From an uncultured Muribaculaceae bacterium (GTDB lineage Bacteria > Bacteroidota > Bacteroidia > Bacteroidales > Muribaculaceae), in the NCBI GenBank assembly GCA_947628305.1, contig CANQZG010000011.1:1-64000 (forward strand): DNA of 64,000 nucleotides, written 5' to 3'. Below the pieces are notes generated by a model. That model searched no databases. It was not told the DNA's origin and worked only from the letters and a program-made list of their open reading frames with translations. Below, piece by piece: positions 8,208-16,343 of this stretch. The translations under genes were made by a program, and so were the position numbers. Position 1 is the first letter of the stretch. Each line of letters starts with the position of its first letter.

Positions 8208-9441
8208 TCCGATGAAAGAAACTGAAACACAAACCGCATCAGTCACCGAACCCGAAGACCGCTTTGAGCGCATCGGCACGACCTACTACAAAATGGTGAG
8301 CCGACCCAACGCAGCCGGAGAACTTGTCGAGTGCCGCATACCGTGGACAATAGAGGCTATCCGTCAGGACTACGGCAAGGATTTTGTGGCGGGTATCCCC
8401 AAGTATGACGGGTTCTGCTGTGTACCGGCTCATATGGGCTATCAGCCTGTTGTCGGCACATTCCTCAACAAATATGCCGCCATCAGCCACACACCCAAAG
8501 AAGGTGATTTCCCGACAATACGCGCACTTGTAGCCCATATCTTCGGTGACCAATACGAACTCGGCATGGACTATCTGCAACTGCTGTATCTACGACCGAC
8601 GCAGAAATTACCGATTCTGCTGCTCGTGTCGGAGGAGCGCAACACCGGCAAATCGACATTCCTCAATTTCCTCAAAGCCATATTCGAGGGCAACGCCACT
8701 TTCAACACCAACGAGAATTTCCGCAGCCAGTTCAATGACGACTGGAACGGCAAGCTGATTATTCTCGTTGACGAGGTGCTTCTCAACAAGCGCGAGGATT
8801 CCGAGCGGTTGAAGAATCTCTCAACCACCTACAATTACAAGGTGGAGGCGAAAGGGCGTGACCGCGAGGAGGTGAGTTTCTTCGCCAAGTTCGTGCTATG
8901 CTCCAACAACGAGCATCTGCCCGTAATAATCGACCCCGGTGAGACACGTTATTGGGTCAGAAAGGTGGAACGGCTCACTGTTGACGACACCAACTTTCTC
9001 GCCAAGGCAAAAGAGGAAATCCCGGCATTCCTGTATTTTCTCCGCGACCGTCAACTATCGACCGCCGAGGAAAGCCGGATGTGGTTTGCGCTGGAACTTA
9101 TAGCCACCGATGCCCTGCGGAAGATAATCCGGGCAAACCGCAACCGTCTTGAAATCGACATGGTGGAGTTGCTCATGGAGATAATGACGGTTCAGAACGC
9201 GCCGGAAATGTCATTCTGCATCAACGACATTGCCGCCATACTCGAATACAACCGTGTCAAGGCCGACCGCAGCCAGATACGCCGTGTCGTGCAGGAGTGT
9301 TGGAAACTTGCCCCGGCAAGCAACTCCCTCTCATATACCACCTATCAGATTGGCATATCCACTTCCGGCACAAATTATGTCGAAGCCCGCAAGGTCGGGC
9401 GGTTCTACACCGTGACCCGTCAGATGTTGGAAACACTCTGA
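8200..9441 (+). CDS. Primase-helicase-type P-loop ATPase of element A
   Basis: This 413-aa protein resembles phage D5-like and virus-like helicases (DUF5906 group). The Walker A motif NTGKST lies at residues 148-153 and the Walker B motif LVDE at 189-192. A later stretch resembles the sensor and arginine-finger region, with GETRYWVRKV. It probably unwinds or replicates the excised circular element. No separate primase domain is visible, so it may recruit a host primase. Confidence 0.8.
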   Translation: MTDPMKETETQTASVTEPEDRFERIGTTYYKMVSRPNAAGELVECRIPWTIEAIRQDYGKDFVAGIPKYDGFCCVPAHMGYQPVVGTFLNKYAAISHTPKEGDFPTIRALVAHIFGDQYELGMDYLQLLYLRPTQKLPILLLVSEERNTGKSTFLNFLKAIFEGNATFNTNENFRSQFNDDWNGKLIILVDEVLLNKREDSERLKNLSTTYNYKVEAKGRDREEVSFFAKFVLCSNNEHLPVIIDPGETRYWVRKVERLTVDDTNFLAKAKEEIPAFLYFLRDRQLSTAEESRMWFALELIATDALRKIIRANRNRLEIDMVELLMEIMTVQNAPEMSFCINDIAAILEYNRVKADRSQIRRVVQECWKLAPASNSLSYTTYQIGISTSGTNYVEARKVGRFYTVTRQMLETL

Positions 9442-9465
9442 TTTACTCTGATAATTTTGATGAAC

Positions 9466-9665
9466 TGATGAAAAGAAGAATATGATGTTGAGTGTCAGCA
9501 CTGTTTTATCTCATTGTTTTTTCATCGCCTATAAATATATGATGAATGGCAACGAGAAAAAACGAATCATCCCGATTTTTCTTTTTTCTCGCTGCCAAAT
9601 TCTTTGATGAAACAATGATGATAGGATAAAGCACTGATTCAAGCTGAATTATTCTTCTTTTCATC
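9466..9665. repeat. 200-nt imperfect palindrome, candidate oriT or replication origin
   Basis: The outer arms GATGAAAAGAAGAATA (9467-9482) and its complement (9650-9665) match over 16 bp. The middle arms CATTGTTT..CATC and GATGAAACAATG also match, and the inner arms at 9547-9562 and 9582-9597 match with one mismatch. The whole 9442-9739 gap folds as one long hairpin. It lies upstream of the DUF3408-MobC-relaxase genes, where an oriT or single-strand origin is expected. Confidence 0.5.
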
Positions 9666-9739
9666 GAAACATCAGAATCAACGCACTCTTTCAGTCGCCC
9701 GGCAAAACGCAAGGCGATATAATCTCAAAATTTCAAATT

Positions 9740-10483
9740 ATGACAAAAATTTCATACACCCAAACCGAACCTCATGAGGGAAACTACGTTGTGGAATGGA
9801 ATCCTCTGATAGATGAACCGCCATTTCCGGGGATGCACCTCGACATAGGGCTGTGCCGCTGGATTCCTGATGACATCGAGGATTTTGCAGCCAAGCACGG
9901 AGCAGAGTTTGATGAAGTAGTGTCCAAGTATAAAAAAGATTTTGGAACACTCAAAAGCAAATCTTCCAAGAAGAGAAAATCAAAAGAATCTTCGGTGCAA
10001 TCGGAACATCAGTGTACTACTGCACCGAGTAAACCGATACAACCAAGAGCGTCAAAAGTCGTAACAGCTACGGTAAACCAGCCTTCCGCGTTGGATAATC
10101 AAGCCGTAAAAGAGGCAGATGAAATCCCAGCTCCACCCCCGGTAATCGAAACATCAGTTGCCGAAACCCACTCTCAATCCAAGCCTGATTCTTCCGAACC
10201 CTCTACCGTGGAACAATCAAAGAAATCACGGATCAGTGCCAAGAAGGTGGATGCCGACTTTGAGGAACTGTGTCGTGAGTTTATCCATCCGGTGAGCCTC
10301 GGCGAGAAGAAGCCCGTGTTTCTTCCGTTGGCTCTTCGTGACAGGCTCGACGACATCGCCCGGCTTAGCGGCGACCGCCGAGTGTCAGCCTCGCATATCG
10401 TCATCAACATCGTGACCCGGTGGATTGACGATAACCGCGACATCTTGAACCGCAAAATCTCCAACAAGGATTTTAGCATCTAA
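9740..10483 (+). CDS. DUF3408 mobilization-associated protein
   Basis: The protein has 247 aa. The middle (about 75-165) is a low-complexity Lys/Ser/Pro linker. The C-terminal 75 residues match the DUF3408 pattern (a PVFLPLALRDRL-like strand, then an HIVINIV helix), a ribbon-helix-helix-like DNA-binding fold common near transfer genes of Bacteroidetes elements. It probably binds the transfer origin with MobC. It stands first in the mobilization cluster, after the long palindrome. Confidence 0.75.
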   Translation: MTKISYTQTEPHEGNYVVEWNPLIDEPPFPGMHLDIGLCRWIPDDIEDFAAKHGAEFDEVVSKYKKDFGTLKSKSSKKRKSKESSVQSEHQCTTAPSKPIQPRASKVVTATVNQPSALDNQAVKEADEIPAPPPVIETSVAETHSQSKPDSSEPSTVEQSKKSRISAKKVDADFEELCREFIHPVSLGEKKPVFLPLALRDRLDDIARLSGDRRVSASHIVINIVTRWIDDNRDILNRKISNKDFSI

Positions 10484-10527
10484 ACCAATGGTCTTGTCGT
10501 GGCTCTGCCACGGATACCTGGAATGGT

Positions 10528-10605
10528 AATGGAGGGTAGAGCGAGGTTAGATTTTTGTGATACAAAAATCGTCGCGCCATCGCCGCTCCCTCGCCACCCT
10601 CCATT
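10528..10605. repeat. Stem-loop before mobC, second oriT candidate
   Basis: AATGGAGGGT (10528-10537) pairs with ACCCTCCATT (10596-10605), with a further partial GAG/CTC pairing inside. The centre has ATTTTTGT (10551-10558) and ACAAAAAT (10562-10569) separated by 3 nt. This nested structure fills the gap between the DUF3408 gene and mobC. It could be the relaxosome nic region or an mRNA structure. Confidence 0.45.
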
Positions 10606-10682
10606 GCACCGGGAGGAGCGGTATACCGGTGTACCGCAAGCCATTTCAACCCCTCCATTCCCAACCCTTTAATCCCCTTCCA

Positions 10683-11069
10683 ATGAACATCAAGAATACC
10701 ACCCGAAAATCAAATCTCAAACGTGGCAACCGCAACGGCCGCCCCTCCCTGCCCGAATCCGAAAGACAGTCGATAGTACGGCATACCCGGTACAACGAGG
10801 CTGAGAATGCAGTCTTACTCGACAACGTAAGGCGAGCCGGGCTTAACAATGTCAGCGAGTATATCCGCCGTGTGACGCTCAATCCCAAGATTGTTCCACG
10901 GTTGAGCGAGACTGAAATGACCATTGCCAGATATCTCTCCGGCATGAGCAACAATTTCAACCAGCTTGTGCGCCTGTGCCATCAGCAGGGGCTACCGGCT
11001 ATGACCCGCGAGGTGCAGTTCTATCTCAACAAGTTTCGTGAACTGTTCGCTAAATTCAGCGAGGATTAA
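10683..11069 (+). CDS. mobC: MobC-family relaxosome protein
   Basis: This 128-aa protein has a basic N-terminus, a ribbon-helix-helix-like segment around residues 35-65 and the MobC C-terminal region (ISGMSNNFNQL-type motif, here LSGMSNNFNQLVR). MobC proteins help the relaxase open the transfer origin. The ATG at 10683 is chosen because upstream codons read through the palindrome at 10528-10605. The relaxase begins 13 nt downstream, so the two are cotranscribed. Confidence 0.87.
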   Translation: MNIKNTTRKSNLKRGNRNGRPSLPESERQSIVRHTRYNEAENAVLLDNVRRAGLNNVSEYIRRVTLNPKIVPRLSETEMTIARYLSGMSNNFNQLVRLCHQQGLPAMTREVQFYLNKFRELFAKFSED

Positions 11070-11082
11070 GCCCTTAAATTCT

Positions 11083-12468
11083 ATGATAGCGTATATCATC
11101 AACGGCAAAAGTTTCGGCAACTGCGTGGACTACGTGACACGCCGCGTCCTTGAAGAGAAGCTCCATGACGAGCAATCCAAGCGTCATAAATCCGATGAAA
11201 GGAAATATGAGAGCAACGACGGAGCCGACATCATAGACCATCTTTCAAAGGATTGGCAGCTACTTGCCGCCACCGCCGATGTGAGAATCTACGAAGGGCG
11301 CAAGGCTATGGCTGACGACATCGCCCGACCCACCCGCAGACGCAAGCCAATCAAAGATCCCGTGGGGCATATCTCCCTCGACTTCCACCCCGCCGATGCT
11401 CCAATAATGACCGATGACCTCATGGCCGAGATAGCGCAGGACTATATGACGCAGATGGGATTGACCGACACGCCTTATATCGTGGTGAGGCACAATGATA
11501 AGAACCACCCGCATTGTCACATCGTTTTCAGCCGTATTGACAATGCCGGAAAGATTCTCACGCAGACAACCAATTTCAAGAAGAATGAACGCGTATGCAA
11601 GGCTCTCAACAGGAAATATCAGCTTACGCAGGGCAAAAGCAAGCTCAATACGGATGTGTCAAAACTCCGGGGCAAGGAGAAAATCCGCTATCAGCTTGTC
11701 CGCGATATTGCCGCAATCTACCTATCCTCGTCTGTCACCGATTGGAGGGCATTCGTTGACCTCTTGCGTAAGAATGGTATAACCGTAAGAGAGAAAATCG
11801 GAAAGTCAGGGCGCGTCAATCTTTACTACGGAATAGGGAAATATGAATTCTGGTATAAGAAACTTGACCCGTTTTTCAGCCGTGAGAATCTTGAACAGAA
11901 ATTCAAGGTACGGAGAGAAAAACAGCAAGCTGCTAAGGCTCAATCCCAGCCATTAGCGCATCCTCAACAGCAACCTCAATCACAAACCAAGTCGCAGCAA
12001 CCCAAGCCGATTGTCATCCCACCGTTGCCCGATACTGTGTATGGCTTTAAGATTGATAGTTTCCGTCAGCGGGACTATCAGGAAGGCAAGTTCATCAGCA
12101 TCGGAATCTGCGAACCCGGAGGAGTTGTACCACTTACCCATTGGTTATGGTACGATTTCGACCGTCGACAGCCAGTGATAAGCCGGGAATATCCCTCCGA
12201 CCACAAGATTCCCGAAGCTTTCCTGCAACAGTTGGTGTCAAAGCACTCTCCGGCATCCTCATCGTCGGGTGCCGGAATCCGTTTCTCATCGCCTTCTCTC
12301 GGTGGAAGCGCACCCGAAGAACAAGGCTTCGCGCATGGCGGCGGAGTATCAGACGACTTCAAGCACTTCCTTGAAATGCACCCCTGCATGAGCATCGAGG
12401 AAGCGTGGCACCGTTTCTGTGACCAGCAGAAAGCCAAACAACGTATCAAAGGTCCGAAACTTCACTAA
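11083..12468 (+). CDS. Relaxase of element A (MobP-like)
   Basis: This 461-aa relaxase/mobilization nuclease would nick the transfer origin and pilot the single strand. The metal-binding histidine motif lies at residues 137-146 (H137, H142, H144, H146), inside a relaxase domain covering about 1-270. The catalytic tyrosine is probably in the first 20 residues. A Gln/Pro-rich linker (about 285-320) precedes a C-terminal domain of unknown role. It ends at a two-way terminator facing the cargo operon. Confidence 0.88.
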   Translation: MIAYIINGKSFGNCVDYVTRRVLEEKLHDEQSKRHKSDERKYESNDGADIIDHLSKDWQLLAATADVRIYEGRKAMADDIARPTRRRKPIKDPVGHISLDFHPADAPIMTDDLMAEIAQDYMTQMGLTDTPYIVVRHNDKNHPHCHIVFSRIDNAGKILTQTTNFKKNERVCKALNRKYQLTQGKSKLNTDVSKLRGKEKIRYQLVRDIAAIYLSSSVTDWRAFVDLLRKNGITVREKIGKSGRVNLYYGIGKYEFWYKKLDPFFSRENLEQKFKVRREKQQAAKAQSQPLAHPQQQPQSQTKSQQPKPIVIPPLPDTVYGFKIDSFRQRDYQEGKFISIGICEPGGVVPLTHWLWYDFDRRQPVISREYPSDHKIPEAFLQQLVSKHSPASSSSGAGIRFSSPSLGGSAPEEQGFAHGGGVSDDFKHFLEMHPCMSIEEAWHRFCDQQKAKQRIKGPKLH

Positions 12469-12475
12469 TCAAAAA

Positions 12476-12507
12476 TCCACCGAGAGATAATCGCATCTTT
12501 CGGTGGA
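12476..12507. terminator. Bidirectional terminator between relaxase and cargo operon
   Basis: TCCACCGA (12476-12483) pairs with TCGGTGGA (12500-12507). The convergent relaxase and catB-like genes end on either side of it. Confidence 0.65.
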
Positions 12508-12532
12508 TCAATTATTATTTCGGATAGGCTTT

Positions 12533-13168
12533 TTATGTAAAATGATTTTCTAATGAATCTATATCACCGGCTTGAATAGCATTGATGGAATTACGGATTT
12601 TATTTGGATTCCAATTCCACCATTGGAGTTTTTGCAATCGGGCTACAATATCCGGCGAGAATCGTTTGCGTATCTCTTTCGCAGGGACCCCGCCGACTAT
12701 TGAATATGGCTCCACATCTTTTGTGACAACCGCCCGCGTACCGATTATTGCACCATCGCCGATAGTCACTCCAGCCATAATCACAGCATCATATCCAATC
12801 CACACATCATTGCCAATTACAATATCACCTTTGTTATTCCATGCCGTAGCGACCTCCGATTTAGGCAAATCCCATTCCTCAAAGAATAGCGGAAATGTAT
12901 ATGTCGAAAGCGATGTCAGCGTGTGATTGGCACAGTTGAAAATAAACTTTGCTCCACAGGCTATCGAGCAGAATTTTCCGATAATCAAACGGTCATGGTT
13001 TATCGGATAATGATACAGTACGTTATTCTTCTCAAAGTCACGAGGGTCATTTACGAAGTCATTGTAAATGGTGAAACCTCCTACCTCGATATTTGGGCGC
13101 GTTATGACCGATTTAAGATAGACGGTCTGAGTGTCACCGGAACGGGGATATATCTTTGTTTTGTCCAT
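12533..13168 (-). CDS. CatB/Vat-like hexapeptide acetyltransferase
   Basis: This 211-aa left-handed beta-helix enzyme belongs to the xenobiotic O-acetyltransferase group, which includes type B chloramphenicol and streptogramin A acetyltransferases. H82 in NHTLTSLSTYTF aligns with the catalytic histidine. Hexapeptide repeats (IGNDVWIG, VTIGDGAIIG) follow, with the usual GGVPAKEIRKRF ending. It is the last gene of the cargo operon. Related enzymes also act on sugars or other small molecules, so resistance is plausible but unproven. Confidence 0.83.
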   Translation of the reverse strand: MDKTKIYPRSGDTQTVYLKSVITRPNIEVGGFTIYNDFVNDPRDFEKNNVLYHYPINHDRLIIGKFCSIACGAKFIFNCANHTLTSLSTYTFPLFFEEWDLPKSEVATAWNNKGDIVIGNDVWIGYDAVIMAGVTIGDGAIIGTRAVVTKDVEPYSIVGGVPAKEIRKRFSPDIVARLQKLQWWNWNPNKIRNSINAIQAGDIDSLENHFT

Positions 13169-13242
13169 ATCGAAATTTACTTTAACATTTCCATTTCAAT
13201 ACAATTCCACGTTTCGCCAAGACACCTGTAACTCTCAGTTTC

Positions 13243-13683
13243 TTACCTGACAACACGACGAAATCCAACTGATTCATAGCAACGGATTGCAGTCGGATTG
13301 TTTTCAAATACGCCTAATGAAACTTTTATGGCACCTAATTTGGAGAAAGCATAATCAACCACCATACTGACAAGGACTTTCCCAAATCCTTTGCCACGCT
13401 TTGAATCATCAACAATAACAAAACCCAAGCGTTGTTCAGAAGAATCATCTGCCGGAGTGCGTAGAGTAATATACCCGACAATCTCTTCACCGTCAACCAT
13501 AGTCAGAGCAATAGAGTTATGTCCGTCAATGTATTGCTGATGATAAGAGTTCATATCATCGGGAGTGACGGGATAACGCTCATATCGGTCAGCGCACCAT
13601 TGGCGCATAAGATATTCGCTTTTAAGCCATGCCGTAATATCAGTGGCATCAGATGATTTGTATGGTCGTAGGTATAGATTCAT
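13243..13683 (-). CDS. GNAT acetyltransferase, 146 aa
   Basis: This is an N-acetyltransferase of the GNAT fold. The acetyl-CoA-binding segment RGKGFGKVLVSMVVDYAF sits at about residues 95-112, followed by the typical ENNPTAIRCYESVGF ending. The start overlaps the end of the GyrI-like gene by 4 nt, so the two are coupled. The substrate is unknown; its place in the operon suggests a small-molecule or antibiotic detoxification role. Confidence 0.85.
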   Translation of the reverse strand: MNLYLRPYKSSDATDITAWLKSEYLMRQWCADRYERYPVTPDDMNSYHQQYIDGHNSIALTMVDGEEIVGYITLRTPADDSSEQRLGFVIVDDSKRGKGFGKVLVSMVVDYAFSKLGAIKVSLGVFENNPTAIRCYESVGFRRVVR

Positions 13684-14315
13684 TTGTGCTTCGCAATGGG
13701 AATCCTTAGAACCGTTTTCATCTTGTCGGGACTGGTTTTCCTTGGATCGGAAATATATATTTCGTGATGGCGACGGATGGAATTAACATCCTTGACATAA
13801 CCATTTGTCTCTATAAATCGATCAACAGCCGCAAGCGTCACTGGCTCCGCATCATATGGCCCGATGTGCAACACCTGTGCGCAGAGCCCTTCTTCAAAAG
13901 TTATGAGGCAAAGGAGGGAACAATCAAGTTTTTTCTTTTTCAGCACCTCTGCTTTTGCCCATTCAACATCTTGGACGTTAACAAAATCAGGGACACGTAT
14001 CATTGCAGTCCATTTGAAAGTAGATTTGTCGGTAAAATCGGATATGCCTGCATTGTCTGTCCACCATAATCCTTCAAGGGGTGGCACAACATACTCAAAG
14101 AACCCGTCAATATGGTAATCGGTCTTATAACTCATCTTTATGGCGTAGGCCACCGGGTAAAGGATACCGAGAGCCTTCTGATATTCCCCGTCAGGGTCGT
14201 TGGGATTGCCTGCGCCATTTACAGCAATGAACCTCATGAAAGGCACATCAACTACACCCGGCGTAGTCTTGGGCATATATAAAGCTCTGCATTCGTTTTT
14301 ATAATCAAAAGCCAT
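13680..14315 (-). CDS. GyrI-like small-molecule-binding protein
   Basis: This 211-aa protein has the GyrI-like (SOUL/AraC effector-binding-like) fold. It opens with a conserved VPFMRFIAVNGAGNPND segment and has a later AQVLHIGPYDAE strand. Such stand-alone domains bind or hydrolyse hydrophobic toxins and drugs. It lies between the broken tautomerase gene and a GNAT gene in one operon, supporting a detoxification theme. Confidence 0.82.
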   Translation of the reverse strand: MAFDYKNECRALYMPKTTPGVVDVPFMRFIAVNGAGNPNDPDGEYQKALGILYPVAYAIKMSYKTDYHIDGFFEYVVPPLEGLWWTDNAGISDFTDKSTFKWTAMIRVPDFVNVQDVEWAKAEVLKKKKLDCSLLCLITFEEGLCAQVLHIGPYDAEPVTLAAVDRFIETNGYVKDVNSIRRHHEIYISDPRKTSPDKMKTVLRIPIAKHK

Positions 14316-14317
14316 TT

Positions 14318-14527
14318 CTAAATTTCTTTTTCGCTATAATTGCGTTTGATTTCTTCGATTGACTTACCGCCAATACCAAAATTTTCATCCGGCAATTCCT
14401 TGATGGTGACGGTGAAGAATTGTGCCGGGATATGTGTTATCACGGAAGCTGTTGCTGTAAGACGCTAAATAAGTTCTTTCTTTTGTTCGGCGGTTAATGC
14501 TCCGCTTTCTATTGATATGTATGGCAT
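14318..14527 (-). pseudogene. 4-oxalocrotonate tautomerase-like gene with in-frame TAG
   Basis: Read from the ATG at 14527, this 69-codon frame begins MPYISIESG, giving the catalytic Pro after Met removal. It ends with FTVTIKELPDENFGIGG and a short helix, as in small tautomerases. Codon 21 is TAG (14467-14465), where relatives usually have Glu, so one G-to-T change breaks the gene. Everything else is intact. The start lies inside the upstream GNAT gene and the stop lies 2 nt before the GyrI-like gene, so it was a working operon member until recently. A sequencing error is possible. Confidence 0.75.
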
Positions 14528-15045
14528 AATTCCAATTTATAAAGTACATGAGGCTTCAATCTATGACCTCTTGGCAATGCCGGATGAGAGAAAAAGCCAT
14601 CTCGCTCCATTCCGATTTTCTGCATCACTCGTTCCGAACGATGGTTGTCTACCGTCGTAAAAGAATAAATTTCATTAAACAAATGGTGCTTACGGGCATA
14701 ATCAATACAGGCTTTTGCGGCTTCTGTGGCATAACCGTTGTTCCAATGCTCCCTTGCAAGTCTCCAACCGATTTCAACTCCGGGAGAAAACTCCGCATCA
14801 AAATCAAAGTGATGGAATCCAACATAACCGATAAAGCTGCCATCGCCTTTTGTTTCCACTGCATAAAGGCCATAACCATAAGCGTTATGTTCGGCTACTA
14901 TGCGATTGTAGAACTGCTCCGTTTCTTCCAAAGAAAGACATTTGGGCAGATACTCCATGACCTCTTTATCGCTGTTGATTTCAGAAAATAGAAATATATC
15001 ATCTTCCCGCCAAGGGCGCAGAATAAGCCTGTCAGTTTCAATCAT
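14509..15045 (-). CDS. RimJ/RimL-type GNAT acetyltransferase, 178 aa
   Basis: The protein opens with MIETDRLILRPW, typical of RimJ/RimL-like acetyltransferases. The acetyl-CoA loop (REHWNNGYATEAAKACIDYA, about residues 105-124) and the ending NHRSERVMQKIGMERDG are present. These enzymes modify protein N-termini or drugs, and the target here is unknown. Its start overlaps the YciI-like gene by 4 nt, and its end overlaps the broken tautomerase gene. Confidence 0.87.
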   Translation of the reverse strand: MIETDRLILRPWREDDIFLFSEINSDKEVMEYLPKCLSLEETEQFYNRIVAEHNAYGYGLYAVETKGDGSFIGYVGFHHFDFDAEFSPGVEIGWRLAREHWNNGYATEAAKACIDYARKHHLFNEIYSFTTVDNHRSERVMQKIGMERDGFFSHPALPRGHRLKPHVLYKLELCHTYQ

Positions 15046-15332
15046 AGCAACAACGATTTTAATTCTTCCGCAATAAACATTGTCGGAGTAAATTCAACTA
15101 TCTGATAATTAGCAATGCCGTTGATGTAGAAGGGATCTTCGGCAATTATGGCATTAACTGCTGTTCGGTTATCGGCTTTCATCATAATAACGCCGCCGAC
15201 ACGCGGATTCTGCGGGCCGGATGCGATGAAATCTCCGGCGGCGTAGTGCTTGGCAAGATATTCACGATGAGCGGTTAGAAATCGGTCAACCTCGCTCAAC
15301 GGCTTTTTGTATGTAAGTATCGCGATAAACAT
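15042..15332 (-). CDS. YciI-like protein
   Basis: This 96-aa protein matches the YciI/YCII family, small ferredoxin-like-fold proteins. It has the conserved HREYLAKHYAAGDFIASGP segment, with candidate catalytic His and Asp, and a later EDPFYINGIANYQIVEF stretch. Family members act as lyases or dehalogenase-like enzymes, but most have no known substrate. It sits between the zinc ribbon and GNAT genes in the cargo operon. Confidence 0.85.
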   Translation of the reverse strand: MFIAILTYKKPLSEVDRFLTAHREYLAKHYAAGDFIASGPQNPRVGGVIMMKADNRTAVNAIIAEDPFYINGIANYQIVEFTPTMFIAEELKSLLL

Positions 15333-15338
15333 AGTAAC

Positions 15339-15614
15339 TCAGTTTTTCCAACGTTTGAGGTGAGGAAAGAATTGGCGCATCATTTCCTTTGCCTGTTCTT
15401 TTGTCAAGTTTTGACCTGATTGCTTGTTTATCTCGTCGGTGAACTGGGCGCAGTGTTCAATCATCTGCTCCATTGTCATATCCTGCGTGAACTTGCCATC
15501 CTTGTAGCAATAGATACAATAATCCTCATTTGGTGTACCATCGGCATTCGTACCGAGGATTTCATTTGTTAGCGGCATACCGCAGCTCTGACAGAATTTC
15601 ATTTCCATTGTCAT
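15339..15614 (-). CDS. Zinc ribbon protein, first full gene of the cargo operon
   Basis: This 91-aa protein has CQSCG near its start and CIYC about 35 residues later, which together would bind one zinc. A helical tail follows, ending in a short FFPHLKRW motif. Such small zinc ribbon proteins often accompany GNAT and YciI genes in Bacteroidetes accessory operons, but their role is unknown. I use the ATG at 15614; upstream only a TTG is available. Confidence 0.75.
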   Translation of the reverse strand: MTMEMKFCQSCGMPLTNEILGTNADGTPNEDYCIYCYKDGKFTQDMTMEQMIEHCAQFTDEINKQSGQNLTKEQAKEMMRQFFPHLKRWKN

Positions 15615-15705
15615 TTCTTTCTTTGCTCCACAGTCCAATGGGGCGGCCTATAAATGCAGAAGCGCGGACTTCTATGTAAATCTAACTTGACGGCCCTGAG
15701 AAAGC

Positions 15706-15813
15706 CTATGATGCAGATATAACGATAGCAGCCCACGCCGTATGCGTGAGAACCACTATGCTATCCTTGTGTAGTGTCGTGAATTTCCTACGTTCTCGAC
15801 TTACAGAGAGCAT
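15706..15813 (-). CDS. 35-codon leader peptide candidate
   Basis: A 35-codon frame (start MLSVSRERRKFTTL, hydrophobic end) opens about 50 nt after the predicted promoter of the cargo operon and ends about 90 nt before its first gene. Its second half overlaps a nested hairpin (15724-15765). Short translated leaders of this kind control antibiotic-resistance genes by ribosome stalling. I infer attenuation, but a small functional peptide is also possible. Confidence 0.5.
   Translation of the reverse strand: MLSVSRERRKFTTLHKDSIVVLTHTAWAAIVISAS
15724..15765 (-). promoter_or_regulatory. Nested hairpin within the leader
   Basis: GATAGCA (15724-15730) pairs with TGCTATC (15759-15765), and inside it CACGC (15734-15738) pairs with GCGTG (15744-15748). 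A third hairpin (AGAAG/CTTCT near 15660-15675) lies between the leader frame and the zinc ribbon gene. Alternative pairings could expose or hide the downstream start. Confidence 0.5.
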
Positions 15814-15863
15814 ACCGCTTCTTATTTCAAAATGTCGTGGGCTGACTTGCGTCAACCCGACAA

Positions 15864-15871
15864 CAAAGGTA
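15864..15871 (-). promoter_or_regulatory. Promoter -7 box of the cargo operon
   Basis: TACCTTTG reads leftward at 15871-15864, giving a leader of about 240 nt before the zinc ribbon gene. No clear -33 match is visible. Confidence 0.45.
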
Positions 15872-15901
15872 TGAAAATTTTATGGGATTTTAAAGATTAA
15901 A

Positions 15902-16155
15902 CGTGGTGACTCAGTGAAAATTCAGCCGAGGTCACCACATTTTAGCCACAGAATATAGTTAAACCCTGTTAAATTTGGGGCTTTTGGAGTGACTTCATGG
16001 AGTTGGATGTTAGCGAATGAATACGAATGGCGATGAATGTAATGCTGATTATCAACTACTTACACCTTCGCCATAGACAACCGCAATGCGCCACATCACA
16101 TAGAAGGCATTGTATTTCAGTAAGTTAGGTGTTGCGTGGTGACTTTTGTGGTAAC
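15902..16155. repeat. Arm-type repeats, right end of element A
   Basis: CGTGGTGAC lies at 15902-15910 and 16135-16143, with an inverted copy at 15930-15938. A variant TGTGGTAAC at 16147-16155 sits 12 bp after the 16135 copy. This is the word found at the left end of element A. No gene was seen in the rest of 15872-16212. Confidence 0.6.
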
Positions 16156-16177
16156 TCGGAGTGGCGCGGGTGAAAGA

Positions 16178-16210
16178 AAGACCGCTAACTCTTTGAGAAT
16201 TAGCGGTCTT
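16178..16210. terminator. Hairpin at right end of element A
   Basis: AAGACCGCTAA (16178-16188) pairs perfectly with TTAGCGGTCTT (16200-16210). The loop resembles that of the element B hairpin, so the two ends share ancestry. It lies 2 bp from the att repeat. Confidence 0.65.
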
Positions 16211-16212
16211 CT

Positions 16213-16225
16213 GTGGTGCCACCAG
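16213..16225. other. att site between elements A and B
   Basis: This is a second exact copy of GTGGTGCCACCAG. It marks the junction of element A (left) and element B (right), 200 bp before integrase B. Confidence 0.75.
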
Positions 16226-16343
16226 CAATATAAATGTTAAATTATTATCAATCGGATTAAATTAAAATATATACTAATATACTGATATTAAGCCGAATTA
16301 AACAATTTTCAATTTAGGCGGATAGCGGCTGTTTTAGAAATTA

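Larger units (their letters stand above)
1934..16225. mobile_element. Integrative and mobilizable element A
   Basis: The element is bounded by two 13-bp copies of the tRNA-Phe end. In order it holds an integrase, a toxin-antitoxin-like pair, a REase-SIR2 protein, a hairpin-rich region, an HTH protein, a primase-helicase, DUF3408, MobC, a relaxase and an acetyltransferase cargo operon. It has relaxase functions but no mating-pore genes, so it should need a helper conjugative element. Confidence 0.75.
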
